Assembly (NCBI GenBank): GCA_038150465.1
Contig: JAYOTP010000041.1
Span: 1-16,341 of the forward strand
DNA length: 16,341 bases
Direction of reading: 5' to 3'
Source: RFXV01 sp038150465
GTDB taxonomy: Bacteria; Bacteroidota; Bacteroidia; Flavobacteriales; Schleiferiaceae
Part shown: positions 1 to 7,156 of the stretch, one piece after another
Layout: every line of letters starts with the position of its first letter
Numbering within the stretch: position 1 is the first letter of the stretch
Made by a program: the position numbers and the translations under genes
Notes under the pieces: model-generated
Told to the model about the DNA's origin: nothing
The model's database searches: none
Seen by the model: the letters and a program-made list of their open reading frames with translations, nothing else

Positions 1-2217
1 TTGGACCTTATTCCTGCCGAAATGGTCAAGGGGATCAAGGTGTACGACCGATTGAGTGATCAGGCGCGCTTCACAGGATTCAAGGATGGAAAGACGGACA
101 AGACGATCGATATCATCACCAAAAAGAGCAAGCGCTTTGGCGTTTTCGGCAAGGTGAATGCCGGAGCGGGCTCCGAGTCTGCCTATCAGACCAACACCCA
201 ACTGAATCTCTTCCGGGGCAAAGAACGGATCAGCTTGATCGTCAATGGCGACAATGTGAACGGGACCGGCAGCGGACTGGGGAAATTCGTTCGGCGAAGG
301 AGTTGGGGATCCAATCTTTCCAATGTCTCCAAAGGACTGGCTGAGTCCTGGAATGCTGGCCTGAACTACAACAACAACTGGAAGAACGGGCTGCAGATAC
401 AGGCGGGATACAGCTATGACCACAGCCTGCGAAATGAGGAAGTGGACATTTTTCGCTCCTACATCCTTCCCTCGGACTCGGGGCAGTCATACAGTTCCAA
501 AAGCCTGACCCGAACGGAAGCAGAGTTTCATCGCTTCAATCTGGATCTGGTCTGGGACATCGATTCCATGAATTCCATCGAATTCGATCCCACGCTGAAT
601 TTGGGGCAAAGCAGTGTGATCCAGTCTACCGGAAGCTTTACCGATCAGGGTGCCACCCGGATCAATCAAAATGCTTTGAGTACGCAGTCGTTCACCAAAA
701 GCTGGGACCTAGAGGGGGAACTGTTGTACAAGCACAGATTTACCAAGAAGGGGCGAACCTTCAGCAGTTCATTTGAATATGAGAATGCGGAAGATGACGG
801 ATCGGTCCAATTGTATTCCACAGGCACATTCCAGTCTCGTGGGTCTTTGACCGATACCATCGATCAAAACACAGAGGACCTGAGCCGGTCTCCAGTGGTT
901 TCGGCTGAACTTGTGTATACGGAGCCCGTGGGAGAGAGCGGATTGGGCGAACTGCGTTATGAGGCCTCCCAGCGCTTGAGGGACAACGACCGAAGGACCT
1001 TCGATCTGCTGGCCAGCGACGCAGACCTTGTTTTGGACAGCACATTGTCCAATGTGTTTGAAAGCAAGGCCCTGACCCAGGAGTACAGTTTGGGCTACCA
1101 ATGGGAGCCAGAAGAAGGGGATTGGTCATTCAGTACACGCCTCGGGGCGCAGAACATCATCTTGAATAATGACCAAAGCCTGCCGGGCCTTCTGAATGAC
1201 CGAAGGACATTCGATGCCTTGTTGCCCTATGCGGCGGTTTTCTACGAGCCGGTTTCCACAGATTTCCGACTTCGGGTGAGCTACACCTCCGCCACCGATA
1301 TTCCCTCCATCGGACAATTGCAACAGGTCGTATTCAACTCGAATCCCCTCTTGCTGTCCACAGGGAATCCAGATCTGAACCGATCCTACTCACACACCGT
1401 ATCTGCCCGGATCATCGCCAACGACCCGAGGAACAGCAACGGCTTCTTCTCCTATATGGCCTTCACCTCGAACAACGACTTTATTGGTACGAGCACTCAG
1501 ATCGCTTCGGAAAACAATCCGGTGGCTGGATTGCAATCCGGACAACAGATCACCCGGCCTGTCAATCTCAGCGGGAGATGGAATTCGAGGGCTTTTGGCT
1601 ATTACGGTTTCCCGATGTTCAAGGGGAAGATCAAAGGCAGTTTGCGTGCGGGGGTGACCTACGAGGAAACGCCGAGCCTGATCAACCTCGAAAAGAACAT
1701 CGCCAACACCTTGAGTCCTGGCCTTTCCATCGGTTTTGCGAGCAACTTGAGTGATAAGGTCGATTTCAATATCAACAGCGGGATGAACTATGGCCGGATC
1801 CGGAACACTTTGAACGATGCCGCAGACAACGAATTCAGGACCTACAGCACCACCGCGAACTTCAAGTGGCAGCCCAAATGGGGCCTGAGTGTCGAGACGG
1901 ACCTCACCTACACAGGCAATGCGGGTCTGAGCGATGGCTTCAATGTCAATTACACGGTCTGGAATGCGGGCATCGGCTACCGATTCCTCGAAAGCAAACG
2001 CCTCGAAGCCAAGTTGTGGGTCTTTGATATTCTGGGGCAGAATACGAGCATCAACCGCAGTTTCACACCGACCTATACCGAAGATCGTCGGCAGTTGGTC
2101 CTTTCCCGTTACCTGATGTTCAGCCTCACCTGGCAGCTGAGTAAGTTCGATCCATCAAAGATGGGCGGCGGAAAGCAGCAGTGGGGCAGAGGCCGGGGAC
2201 GACCGCCCGGACGTTGA
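1..2217 (+). CDS. TonB-dependent receptor-like outer-membrane beta-barrel protein (5' end cut by window)
   Basis: The reading frame is open from the first base, so the TTG at position 1 is not a start codon and the N-terminus lies outside the window. The first visible residues (LIPAEMVKGIKVYD, then FTGFKDGKTDKTIDIITKK at about 24-42) match the end of a TonB-receptor plug domain, which usually reads like a kTinl.tKk motif. The remaining roughly 690 residues are alternating aromatic/polar stretches typical of the large outer-membrane beta-barrel of the Bacteroidota OMP_b-brl family. The protein ends in a short glycine/arginine-rich tail after residue 722. Members sit in the outer membrane and either import a ligand using TonB energy or have uncertain substrates. 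The missing part should contain a signal peptide, a carboxypeptidase-regulatory-like domain and the plug. The substrate cannot be deduced. A polysaccharide-assembly unit begins 105 bases downstream, but co-function is only inference. Confidence 0.85.
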   Translation: MDLIPAEMVKGIKVYDRLSDQARFTGFKDGKTDKTIDIITKKSKRFGVFGKVNAGAGSESAYQTNTQLNLFRGKERISLIVNGDNVNGTGSGLGKFVRRRSWGSNLSNVSKGLAESWNAGLNYNNNWKNGLQIQAGYSYDHSLRNEEVDIFRSYILPSDSGQSYSSKSLTRTEAEFHRFNLDLVWDIDSMNSIEFDPTLNLGQSSVIQSTGSFTDQGATRINQNALSTQSFTKSWDLEGELLYKHRFTKKGRTFSSSFEYENAEDDGSVQLYSTGTFQSRGSLTDTIDQNTEDLSRSPVVSAELVYTEPVGESGLGELRYEASQRLRDNDRRTFDLLASDADLVLDSTLSNVFESKALTQEYSLGYQWEPEEGDWSFSTRLGAQNIILNNDQSLPGLLNDRRTFDALLPYAAVFYEPVSTDFRLRVSYTSATDIPSIGQLQQVVFNSNPLLLSTGNPDLNRSYSHTVSARIIANDPRNSNGFFSYMAFTSNNDFIGTSTQIASENNPVAGLQSGQQITRPVNLSGRWNSRAFGYYGFPMFKGKIKGSLRAGVTYEETPSLINLEKNIANTLSPGLSIGFASNLSDKVDFNINSGMNYGRIRNTLNDAADNEFRTYSTTANFKWQPKWGLSVETDLTYTGNAGLSDGFNVNYTVWNAGIGYRFLESKRLEAKLWVFDILGQNTSINRSFTPTYTEDRRQLVLSRYLMFSLTWQLSKFDPSKMGGGKQQWGRGRGRPPGR

Positions 2218-2322
2218 GCGGACAACCAGTCCGACATACGCGGATCCAAGGTCTTCACTGGCCTGTTGAATTTCCATTCCTCCGCTATCCATTGGAGCAG
2301 GCAAAGTTTGTAAGTTCACAAG

Positions 2323-3222
2323 GTGAGCCATTCCCTTCGATCCGTTTCTGAAGAGCAACCCTCGGGCAGCTGCTCCGATCAGGGAGCGATCGTGCAAACC
2401 CTGTGGTACTTCAAGTATTTCGACCACGCGCTAAGTGTGGAGGAGCTCCACAGCTATTTACCTGTTCATCAGTCCGTTGAACAGGTGGAAAGGGCCTGCA
2501 AGGAAGGGGTGGAGCAGGGTGTTCTCCTCTTTGAAGATGGATTTTACGCGCTGGATCGCCGCTCGCTTCAAAGACGTCCCTCCCTTATTGAGCACAATCG
2601 CCGCTGGATGAGGATCGGCCGCCGTATGGGTCGCTTTATTGGCCGTTTTCCTTTTGTACGCTCGGTGATGATCTCCGGAGCACTGTCCAAAATGGGATTG
2701 AATGGAGAGGACGACGACATTGATTTCTTTCTGATCGCAGCACCTGGCCGGGTATGGACTGCGAAGTTTTTTCTGATGCTTTTCAAGAAACTGTTCCTCT
2801 TGAACTCCAAGCGCTATTTCTGCATCAATCTCCTGCGGGATCAGGATCATTTGGGCTTCTCTGCACAAGACCGATATACCGCTACAGAATTGATCTCGCT
2901 TCAGCCCGTCGTGGGTGGTGCCTGGCATGTGGAACTCATGCGGCAGAATGCCTGGATAGCGGATCTCCTTCCAAATGCGGCTCTTCCAGAGGAGCCGGAT
3001 CCAGAGCTTTCTTCTGAGCTTCGTTGGACCGAACGCCTCTTGGATCGGTTTCTGGGCGATGGCTTTGAACGCTGGTGTCGGGCCCGCTTCGCAGAGCATG
3101 TGGCGCGTCAAAGAGACATGCCAAATGCGCATTTTGAAACAGATGTACACGCCTCGGCCTACTTTCCCAATAGTTTCAAGGAACGCATCCTGACTCATTT
3201 TCACTCCAGAAATTTCTCTTAA
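2323..3222 (+). CDS. Winged-helix/nucleotidyltransferase-fold protein, uncharacterised
   Basis: The 299-residue protein has a helical N-terminal region (about 26-80) resembling a small winged helix, with YFKYFDHALSVEELHSYL near its start. A nucleotidyltransferase (pol-beta-like) signature follows: the SG pair at 118-119 and the acidic cluster EDDDIDFF at 129-136. This fits the pattern hSG(x)nDxD, with D132 and D134 as likely metal ligands. The C-terminal part is helical and basic/acidic without a motif I recognise. Proteins of this kind occur in Bacteroidota near polysaccharide genes, but their reaction is unknown; it could be nucleotidyl transfer to a sugar, protein or small molecule. The start is uncertain. 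The GTG at 2323 gives a 24-residue serine-rich leader, while an in-frame GTG at 2392 would begin just before the conserved-looking helix and may be the true start. The gene ends 3 bases before the co-polymerase gene, implying co-transcription. Confidence 0.7.
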   Translation: MSHSLRSVSEEQPSGSCSDQGAIVQTLWYFKYFDHALSVEELHSYLPVHQSVEQVERACKEGVEQGVLLFEDGFYALDRRSLQRRPSLIEHNRRWMRIGRRMGRFIGRFPFVRSVMISGALSKMGLNGEDDDIDFFLIAAPGRVWTAKFFLMLFKKLFLLNSKRYFCINLLRDQDHLGFSAQDRYTATELISLQPVVGGAWHVELMRQNAWIADLLPNAALPEEPDPELSSELRWTERLLDRFLGDGFERWCRARFAEHVARQRDMPNAHFETDVHASAYFPNSFKERILTHFHSRNFS

Positions 3223-3225
3223 GGC

Positions 3226-3978
3226 ATGAAGCAAAGGCTGATCATCAGCGCATCGGTGGGCTTGCTGTTCCTACTCATTGGATGGCTGCGTCCGGTCCGT
3301 TTCCATTCAGAGACGAGCATCTTCGTTCCGCTGACCATGTTGGAGCGACAGATTCAGCAGAATGGCATCGGCTTTGGCTCGCCAGAAGAGATCGATGCAC
3401 ACATCGAGTTGATGCGTTCGCCCTTGGTCGAAGAGGCCTTGGAAGAGCGATTCCCAGGATCGGCTACTGAGCTCAAAGTCTCCAAGACCCGCAATGGAGC
3501 AGTACTCATCGAGTGCTGGACCGAGGATGCAGAAGATGCAGCTGCCATGGCCATGGAGGCCATATCCATCACCGATTCGCTCAAACAGATCATGTTGATC
3601 CAGAATGTGGGGCAGTCTCATCGCTTTGTGGCCGGCGCACTCAAGGAAAGCGAGGAGGAGATGGGGCGCATTCAACATATTTTGGATTCGCTGCGCCTTG
3701 CTTTCGATAAGGACAGCCTGATCCTGGCCTCAGAAGTCTATAAATACAACGGGATGTATTCGGCCGAGGTGCAGGCTATGAACGACCTGAAGCAGCGACT
3801 CAGCAAGCTGGACAGCTATATGCAGGCACCTGCTCCGGAATCTTATGTCATCTATCCGGCAGCTGCAGCAGAGCGGCCTTACGGTCCTCCGGCCTGGCTG
3901 ATGATGCTCATTGGCTGGGGCCTGACCTTCCTCTTTCTCCATGCTGTTCGCCTGTACCGCTCAACGGGTGCTGGATGA
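3226..3978 (+). CDS. Wzz-like polysaccharide co-polymerase (chain-length determinant family)
   Basis: The 250-residue protein has the two-transmembrane layout of polysaccharide co-polymerases. TM1 lies at about 5-21, followed by a long periplasmic domain, and TM2 at about 223-242 is preceded by a proline-rich stretch (YPAAAAERPYGPPAW, 210-224). That stretch corresponds to the proline motif before TM2 in the Wzz family. The segment 135-200 is strongly helical and charged, consistent with the extended coiled-coil arm. There is no C-terminal tyrosine-kinase domain, so it resembles Wzz-type rather than BY-kinase-type proteins, and it is shorter than most. Family members oligomerise in the inner membrane and control the chain length of polymers made by a Wzy polymerase. 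The next gene, overlapping by ATGA, is a Wzy/WaaL-like protein, which fits that role. The substrate polymer is unknown. Confidence 0.7.
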   Translation: MKQRLIISASVGLLFLLIGWLRPVRFHSETSIFVPLTMLERQIQQNGIGFGSPEEIDAHIELMRSPLVEEALEERFPGSATELKVSKTRNGAVLIECWTEDAEDAAAMAMEAISITDSLKQIMLIQNVGQSHRFVAGALKESEEEMGRIQHILDSLRLAFDKDSLILASEVYKYNGMYSAEVQAMNDLKQRLSKLDSYMQAPAPESYVIYPAAAAERPYGPPAWLMMLIGWGLTFLFLHAVRLYRSTGAG

Positions 3979-5369
3979 ACAACGGGTTGGCCGCAAAGAC
4001 AGCAGGGGGCTTGGGCATTTTAGCAGTGGCGCTGGCTTACTACTTCGATCGCTTGCTGTGGGAATCCCTCTTTTTGCTCACTGCTGCTCTGTGTTCGGTC
4101 ATTCTGTGGCGCAGAGAACTTTTTGATAAAGGCTTTCCGCTGATGGTTTTGGCCCTGCCGCTCTCCTTCGCTCTGGGGATCAATGAATCTACGGAGATCG
4201 AGTTTCCGGCTGAGTTCCTGCTGCTGATCGCCGCGCCGATCGTGCTTTTGCTTCTCATAAAAGAGCGATTCAGGAGCCTGCGTTCGCACCCACTGCCCTT
4301 GATATGGATCGCAAGTTTTGCTCTTCCCGTACTCTGGAGCGATCAGATCCTGGTCAGCCTCAAGTTCTCGTTCCTGAATGCCCTTTACGTCTTGGTATTC
4401 TATTACGGAACCCTGCTTTGGAAAGGCCGGGGAGGTGACCTCCACCGCTTGGTCTTCACCTTCGCCCTGGGGATGCTTCCTGTAGCGCTGCTCGGCGCAT
4501 GGCGTTTTGTCCAATTCGAATTCAATCCGGTCACCCTAAGGGGCCTTTACGAACCCTTCTTTTATTCGCATACCTACTTCGGAGCAACAGCCGCCCTACT
4601 CGCGGCCTATTTTCTTGGAAGGTGGAGGTTGCGGATGGGTTATGTACTTCTGTTCATGGTCTTTGCAGTCCTGACGGTCCTCAGTGGGTCGCGTGCAGCC
4701 CTCTGGAGTCTGATCATCGCTCTGTTCTTTGCCCTGTTGCTTCAGCTCCCGCTGCTTTTCAGGTGGCTCATCCCTCTTCTGGGAGTTGGGGTAATCACTG
4801 CTTTGGTGATGTCCGGCCATTTCGATCCCTATTTCGAGCGCAATTCCTTTGAGAGCCACGATCCACAGGCTTCGATCGCTGAGCGCTCCATGTCGGTGAC
4901 CAATCTGAACTCCGATGTGAGCAACAGGGAACGGCTGAACCGATGGATCGCTGCCCTGAGAATGTTTCGTGAGCGTCCTCATTCGGGCTTTGGACCAGGA
5001 ACCTATCAGTTCACCTATATCCCATACCAAGAGCGCAGTCTTCAAAACCGGCTGACCGTTCGCAACCCGGATCATCCACCGGAGGGTTCCGGAGGAACAG
5101 CGCACTCGGAACTGCTCTTGCAGCTTTCAGAGAACGGTTGGCCGAGTACTCTTCTTTTTCTTGTCCTGCTGGGTCGTTGGTTCCTTTTCGGCATTCGTCG
5201 GTTCGACAGACAACCGGCCTGGACGGCCCCCTTACTTTTGGGTCTGGTCACTTATTTCTTTCATATGCAGGTCAACAATTTCCTGAATCAACCAGCCTTC
5301 GCCTTTCTCTTTTGGTCCTTTGGCGCCATGATCACAGAAGGGCATGAAAAGCAGGATACAGATAGATGA
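3975..5369 (+). CDS. O-antigen ligase/polymerase-like membrane protein (Wzy_C/WaaL family)
   Basis: This is a 464-residue polytopic inner-membrane protein with about ten or more hydrophobic segments and one large periplasmic loop at about 280-388. Features of the O-antigen ligase/polymerase superfamily are visible. These are GSRAALWSL at 238-246 at the start of a membrane helix, conserved arginines around RERLNRWIAALRMF (318-331), HSGFGPGTY at 336-344, and AHSELLLQLSENG at 376-388 returning to the membrane. Such proteins transfer or polymerise undecaprenyl-linked glycans, either as a WaaL-type ligase or a Wzy-type polymerase. Sequence alone does not separate the two. The upstream co-polymerase gene overlaps it by four bases (ATGA) and favours a polymerase partnered with a chain-length regulator. 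The downstream methyltransferase gene also overlaps by ATGA, so the three are probably translationally coupled. No glycosyltransferase, flippase or export gene is in view. Confidence 0.8.
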   Translation: MNNGLAAKTAGGLGILAVALAYYFDRLLWESLFLLTAALCSVILWRRELFDKGFPLMVLALPLSFALGINESTEIEFPAEFLLLIAAPIVLLLLIKERFRSLRSHPLPLIWIASFALPVLWSDQILVSLKFSFLNALYVLVFYYGTLLWKGRGGDLHRLVFTFALGMLPVALLGAWRFVQFEFNPVTLRGLYEPFFYSHTYFGATAALLAAYFLGRWRLRMGYVLLFMVFAVLTVLSGSRAALWSLIIALFFALLLQLPLLFRWLIPLLGVGVITALVMSGHFDPYFERNSFESHDPQASIAERSMSVTNLNSDVSNRERLNRWIAALRMFRERPHSGFGPGTYQFTYIPYQERSLQNRLTVRNPDHPPEGSGGTAHSELLLQLSENGWPSTLLFLVLLGRWFLFGIRRFDRQPAWTAPLLLGLVTYFFHMQVNNFLNQPAFAFLFWSFGAMITEGHEKQDTDR

Positions 5370-6175
5370 GCTACTACGAGGAGGTCGGAAACTACTACGA
5401 CAAGGATGCAGTCGATTTTGAGCAGCGTTATTGGAAGAATCCTGTGCTCCAGCGCATTCGTCAGTCTTTTCGCGAGGAAGTCAAGCAGCTCCCCTTCCGA
5501 AGAGCCTTGGAGATCGGTTTTGGCCCGGGCTTCGACCTGATCCACTTTGCGCGCATTTTTCCGGAGGCTGAGGTGTACGGTCTGGATGTATCTCAGGAGA
5601 TGGTGCAACTGGCGCAGCAAAAGATCGAGGCACATGCGCTGACCAATGCGCATGTTGGACAGGGGAGTGTAGAACACATCACGGAGCAATTTCCTGAAAC
5701 CTCTTTTGATCTGATCTATGTCTTTTTTGGTGCGCTCAATACAGTGGAGGACATCGAACGTGCCTTTGAATGCCTCTCGGACCGCTTGGAGGAGGGAGGG
5801 CGCATGGTCCTGACCTTTGTCAACAAATGGTACCTGCAGGGCATGCTGATCGAATTGCTCAAGGGCCGCCCTGTTCAGGCCTTTTCGCGATTGAAAAAAG
5901 TTTGGGGTGGTTATTCACCCACAGAATTCCTGGCAAGTCGCTGCTATTCTCCCAGGGAGATCGGCCGTTGTGCGGAGCATGCGGGTCTGAAGTTGTGCAG
6001 CCGTTCCGGCTACAGCATTTTTTCTCCAGCCTGGTATTACCACGGCCTGAATCACCGGCTTCCCGGTCGGATCCGTCAGGCGGCCTGGGATCTGGATCGC
6101 CGCATGGCCAACGGACCGCTTGGTGGTTTGGGTGAATATGCGCTCTACGATCTGCGCAAAGACGGATCGAAGTGA
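5366..6175 (+). CDS. Class I SAM-dependent methyltransferase
   Basis: The 269-residue protein has a Rossmann-type methyltransferase core. Motif I is ALEIGFGPGFDL (47-58), and the acidic residue that binds the ribose of SAM is D74 in YGLDVS. A motif resembling FDLIYVFFGALNTVED at 114-129 marks beta-4, and GGRMVLTFVNKWY follows at 144-156. The C-terminal third, about 160-269, carries no motif I recognise and may form the substrate cap. The start at 5366 overlaps the ligase/polymerase stop codon (ATGA), which supports both the start and translational coupling. By context it may methylate a sugar or lipid intermediate, perhaps capping a polysaccharide chain, but the substrate is not deducible. 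Its 3' end overlaps the convergent SDR gene by 31 bases. Confidence 0.8.
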   Translation: MSYYEEVGNYYDKDAVDFEQRYWKNPVLQRIRQSFREEVKQLPFRRALEIGFGPGFDLIHFARIFPEAEVYGLDVSQEMVQLAQQKIEAHALTNAHVGQGSVEHITEQFPETSFDLIYVFFGALNTVEDIERAFECLSDRLEEGGRMVLTFVNKWYLQGMLIELLKGRPVQAFSRLKKVWGGYSPTEFLASRCYSPREIGRCAEHAGLKLCSRSGYSIFSPAWYYHGLNHRLPGRIRQAAWDLDRRMANGPLGGLGEYALYDLRKDGSK

Positions 6176-7083
6176 ATGAGTTCTAGAAGGTCGGTTCGCA
6201 GACCGCTCATTTCCCGGCTCCACTCAGTGCGCCAGCCTTCATTGAGCGTTCCTATTGGAATGGAGGTGCACAGAGCCTCCGTCACGGTTTTTCCATGCCT
6301 TTTCAGGAGGGCGGATTCCGGAATCTGGACGGTAGGCAGGCCGAGGATCTCTGCGAGCATCTTTGAAAAATCTATTTGGCTGAGCGGTGCATAACAGACA
6401 AGATTCTGATCGCTGAAGGGCCTGCCATCATCGGCCACACGAAGCAATTGCTTGGCGCAGCTCTCCAGAGAGAGAACCGACATAAGCTGTTCTCCGCTGC
6501 CGTAATAGGGCACTTTTCCTGTCTTCTTCGCCGGGTCGAGAAAGAAGGCGTGGAACCACGATCCGGGCCCAAGGATCCAGGCAGGTCGCGCCATGCGTAC
6601 ATCCAGATCTCCTTCTTTCCGGGCATTCAAAAATGGCTTTTCCGCTTGGAGGTAGGCGCGTGCATAGCCCATGGGGTCCAATGGTGTTTGCTCGTTGGCC
6701 TCAGCGGTCTGCGGTCCATACATCAAACTGCCGCTGCAATAGATCAAGACCGGCGACTCTTTCATCTCCCTCAGCATTTGGATCAGTCGCTCATTGGCTG
6801 CGGCACCTTTTTTGGCGGCCGCATGTCGCTTGCGGTCACTGCTTCCTGCCATCCGGGCACAATGGAAGATCTTTTTTGGCGGATAGCGTTCGATCAGCTC
6901 CTCAGGTATTTCATTTAGTGGGCAGACGAAGTGGTTGCTTTCCTCCATCAGACGCGCATCCATCTTCCGATGGCCGAAGGTGATCAGTCTTGCCGGAGGG
7001 GTTTCTTTCATCGCCTCGATACTCAGTGCGCGTCCGACATAGCCCGTTGCGCCCAGGATCCAAATATGACCGTCTGATGGCAT
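6145..7083 (-). CDS. NAD-dependent epimerase/dehydratase-like SDR protein with degenerate catalytic motif
   Basis: The 312-residue protein starts with a Rossmann nucleotide-binding motif, GATGYVG at 11-17, and keeps the extended-SDR layout: a beta-4 region IFHCARMAG (72-80), a YCSGSLMYG stretch at 115-123 and a proline-rich ARPAWILGPGSWF at 165-177. The catalytic YxxxK position reads YARAY (140-144), so the lysine expected four residues after Y140 is a tyrosine, although the flanking LQAEK aligns well with normal family members. The active-site serine is also not clearly placed (S117 and S119 flank the expected site). It may be a non-catalytic NAD-binding or regulatory protein, or an atypical SDR. 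It is transcribed towards the polysaccharide unit, overlapping the methyltransferase gene, and its start is 73 bases from the divergent DUF2079 gene. A role in sugar-nucleotide metabolism is only inferred from fold and location. Confidence 0.75.
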   Translation of the reverse strand: MPSDGHIWILGATGYVGRALSIEAMKETPPARLITFGHRKMDARLMEESNHFVCPLNEIPEELIERYPPKKIFHCARMAGSSDRKRHAAAKKGAAANERLIQMLREMKESPVLIYCSGSLMYGPQTAEANEQTPLDPMGYARAYLQAEKPFLNARKEGDLDVRMARPAWILGPGSWFHAFFLDPAKKTGKVPYYGSGEQLMSVLSLESCAKQLLRVADDGRPFSDQNLVCYAPLSQIDFSKMLAEILGLPTVQIPESALLKRHGKTVTEALCTSIPIGTLNEGWRTEWSREMSGLRTDLLELIHFDPSLRRS

Positions 7084-7156
7084 GGTCCGAATATACCATG
7101 AGTGCTGGTTCGACCGGTCATTTCAAACTCTCTTGAAGATTCGGCAACTTGCGGTC

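Noticed and set aside
2219..2233. Small hairpin CGGAC-AACCA-GTCCG just after the receptor gene
   Set aside because: The stem has only five pairs and no T-run follows, so a terminator cannot be supported.
2458..3234. A 258-codon open frame antisense to the nucleotidyltransferase gene
   Set aside because: The sense strand has a nucleotidyltransferase signature and fits tightly with the following gene. The antisense product shows no domain and would overlap the co-polymerase start.
7088..7095. Reverse-strand TATATTCG close to the SDR start, resembling a -7 element
   Set aside because: It lies only about 5 bases before the start codon, implying a leaderless message, and no properly spaced -33 element is present.
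7122..7137. Inverted repeat TTCAA-ACTCTC-TTGAA in the divergent gap
   Set aside because: Five-base arms in a 73-base gap are expected by chance often enough; no known regulator site matches.
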